Source: Dehalococcoidia bacterium
GTDB taxonomy: Bacteria > Chloroflexota > Dehalococcoidia > Dehalococcoidales > E44-bin46
Length of the DNA: 38,725 nucleotides
Direction: 5' to 3'
Assembly: GCA_004376105.1 (NCBI GenBank)
Contig: SOKA01000043.1
Location: 1-38,725, forward strand
Below, piece by piece: positions 37,086 through 38,725 of this stretch (position 1 is the first letter of the stretch; every line of letters begins with the position of its first letter). The notes under the pieces are model-generated. The model saw only the letters and a list, made by a program, of their open reading frames with translations. It searched no databases and was not told the DNA's origin. The translations under genes were made by a program, and so were the position numbers.

Positions 37086-38725
37086 ATGGGCAAGCCAAAA
37101 CAAGCCTTAAATGATAGCCGCCGCGTAACTACTAGCGGCGATATTGAAGTCTCCACCTATTTGGAGATTGCTAAGGAGCTTGGCGGTGAGCAGCCCTTGG
37201 CATTAAAAGAAGTTACACCTAGTGCTGAGCGGGAAGCCATAATTGTCATCGATTTCGGCTCACAATATAGCCTGCTCATTGTCCGACGAATACGCGAATG
37301 CCAGGTATACTGTGAGCTACTACCCTATGATACCCCGTGGGAAAAGATAGCCCCGTTGAATCCCAAGGGATTTATCCTCTCCGGAGGACCAGCTAGTGCT
37401 TATAAACCAGGCGCACCCCTGGCTCCAGCCTACATTTATGAAAGCCATCTACCAATATTGGGCATATGCTACGGGATGCAAGTCCTTACCAAGCAACTAG
37501 GAGGAAAGGTTACTCCGGGAGCAAAGTATGAGTATGGTCACGCTATCCTTCACTTGAGTGATATAGATTCACCTCTATTTGCCGATTTATCTTCCTCCTC
37601 CCCGGTATGGATGAGCCACGGTGACCAAATTGAAAAAATGCCACCTGGTTTCACTGCCTTAGCCTATACTGAAAATTCACCTATTGCCGTTATGGGCAAT
37701 GAGAAAGGAATATTTGGTCTCCAATTTCATCCTGAGGTAGCCCATACCCCTCAGGGAAAAACTATCCTAAAGAATTTCGCCTACCGAATATGTGGCTGCC
37801 AGGGAAACTGGACGGTAGGCAACCTCATAGATGAGAGTATATCCAGAATTAGAAAGCAAGTAGGTAAAGGTAAGGTCATCAGTGCTCTCTCCGGCGGAGT
37901 TGATTCCTCAGTAGTAGCCACCCTCATCCACCGAGCTATCGGTGACCAGCTCACCTGTATCTTTGTAAATCATGGGCTACTACGTCGTGAAGAGGTAGAA
38001 AGAACCTTTAATGTCTTCCGGCTTAATCTAGGCATGAATATTATCTATGTTGATGCCAGTAAAAGATTCCTTAGCCGCCTAAAAGGGGTAACAGACCCTG
38101 AGATGAAGCGCAAGGTTATTGGTGAGGAATTTATCAAAGTATTTGAGGAGGAAGCTAGCAAGATAGGTAAGGTTGACTTTCTGGCTCAGGGAACCCTATA
38201 CCCTGATGTTATTGAGAGTGCATTATCAGGCAGTGCCTCAGCCAAAATAAAAACCCATCACAATGTTGGTGGTTTGCCAGCCAAGATGACGCTCAACTTG
38301 CTTGAACCTTTGCGGTACCTGTTTAAGGACGAGGTGCGCCAAGTAGGGTTGGAGCTGGGTCTCCCCGAGGAGATGATATGGCGACAGCCCTTTCCCGGTC
38401 CGGGCTTAGCCATCCGCATTATTGGTGAGGTAACCAAGGAGAAGCTAGAGATACTGCGCGGTGCTGACTGGATTGTAATGAACGAGATTAAGAAGGCAAA
38501 GCTATACCGCCAGTTATGGCAGAGCTTTGCTATACTCACCGATGTCAAATCTGTAGGGGTAATGGGGGACTACAGAACCTATGGCTACCTGGTTGCTGTC
38601 CGTGCTGTAACCAGCGAGGATGCTATGACCGCTGACTGGGCACGCCTTCCTTACGACCTGCTGGCTAGGATTTCAAACCGCATCGCCAACGAGGTGCCCG
38701 GAGTAAACCGGGTAGTCTATGATAT
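37086..38725 (+). CDS. guaA: GMP synthase (glutamine-hydrolysing), C-terminal end cut by window edge
   Basis: Aminates XMP to GMP with glutamine and ATP. The frame is open for 546 codons to the window end; the last residues seen, GVNRVVYD, imply that only about a dozen are missing. The glutaminase domain has FGSQYS (57-62), the nucleophile Cys128 in GICYGMQ, and His215 and Glu217 in FHPEV. The synthetase PP-loop is SGGVDSS (269-275), followed by the dimerisation domain (QPFPGPGLAIRIIGE). An N-terminal extension of about 50 residues precedes the normal start of the family. No Met lies between, but TTG codons at residues 26 and 39 could shorten it. No ribosome-binding site precedes the ATG. Confidence 0.94.
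   Translation, partial: MGKPKQALNDSRRVTTSGDIEVSTYLEIAKELGGEQPLALKEVTPSAEREAIIVIDFGSQYSLLIVRRIRECQVYCELLPYDTPWEKIAPLNPKGFILSGGPASAYKPGAPLAPAYIYESHLPILGICYGMQVLTKQLGGKVTPGAKYEYGHAILHLSDIDSPLFADLSSSSPVWMSHGDQIEKMPPGFTALAYTENSPIAVMGNEKGIFGLQFHPEVAHTPQGKTILKNFAYRICGCQGNWTVGNLIDESISRIRKQVGKGKVISALSGGVDSSVVATLIHRAIGDQLTCIFVNHGLLRREEVERTFNVFRLNLGMNIIYVDASKRFLSRLKGVTDPEMKRKVIGEEFIKVFEEEASKIGKVDFLAQGTLYPDVIESALSGSASAKIKTHHNVGGLPAKMTLNLLEPLRYLFKDEVRQVGLELGLPEEMIWRQPFPGPGLAIRIIGEVTKEKLEILRGADWIVMNEIKKAKLYRQLWQSFAILTDVKSVGVMGDYRTYGYLVAVRAVTSEDAMTADWARLPYDLLARISNRIANEVPGVNRVVYD

Overview
The window looks like a chromosome segment of a strictly anaerobic bacterium, most likely an uncultured Dehalococcoidia-type member of the Chloroflexota. 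This lineage call is inference from gene content and protein style, not from a marker gene. The redox chemistry (NAD-linked [NiFe] hydrogenase, DmsA-type molybdoenzyme, GltD-type flavoprotein fusions, an oxygen-labile-looking dihydroxyacid dehydratase) fits an anaerobe. There is no rRNA, tRNA or CRISPR array, and no intact mobile element.

Layout. (1) 1-6418, minus strand: Sua5/TsaC and RpiB, then a branched-chain amino acid operon ilvD - small ORF - ilvB - ilvN - ilvC. The operon has its own promoter and a terminator-like attenuator before ilvD. (2) 6427-6657: a tyrosine-recombinase remnant. (3) 6740-11022, minus: a DmsA-like molybdoenzyme and a DmsB-like ferredoxin whose third cluster domain is interrupted by a whole GltD module. 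(4) 11085-24340: a sulfur and cofactor block bracketed by two near-identical rhodanese lipoprotein genes in inverted orientation. From an Rrf2 (IscR-like) regulator it runs ThiF/MoeB - cysteine desulfurase - CysK - CysE - cystathionine gamma-synthase - threonine synthase - NIL protein - IscS - IscU - Thi4 - DUF - ThiS/MoaD - MOSC - NadA. (5) 24580-32661, minus: a Hox-type hydrogenase operon NuoE - NuoF::GltD - NuoG/HoxU - HoxY - HoxH - HoxW, with a structured leader. (6) 32858-36441: a two-CW protein, divergent from a NarL-type response regulator and GAF/PAS histidine kinase. (7) 36445-38725, plus: a short ferredoxin, a doubtful small ORF and guaA (cut by the window end).

The most striking find is a complete type II hammerhead ribozyme on the minus strand at 13022-13082, between thiS/moaD and the MOSC gene. 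All conserved core nucleotides are present and all three stems pair. Its position suggests that it cuts the sulfur/cofactor transcript, separating thi4-DUF-thiS from MOSC-nadA.

How the genes work together. Cysteine made by CysE/CysK, or recycled through MetB, feeds two cysteine desulfurases. These can supply Fe-S clusters (IscU), the beta-grasp carrier (ThiS/MoaD with its E1-like ThiF/MoeB) and molybdenum cofactor handling (MOSC). The Fe-S and molybdenum products are what the adjacent DmsA-like enzyme, NadA, IlvD and the hydrogenase need. An Rrf2 regulator with the three Cys of IscR sits at the head of the block behind a palindromic operator, so Fe-S or cysteine status probably controls it.
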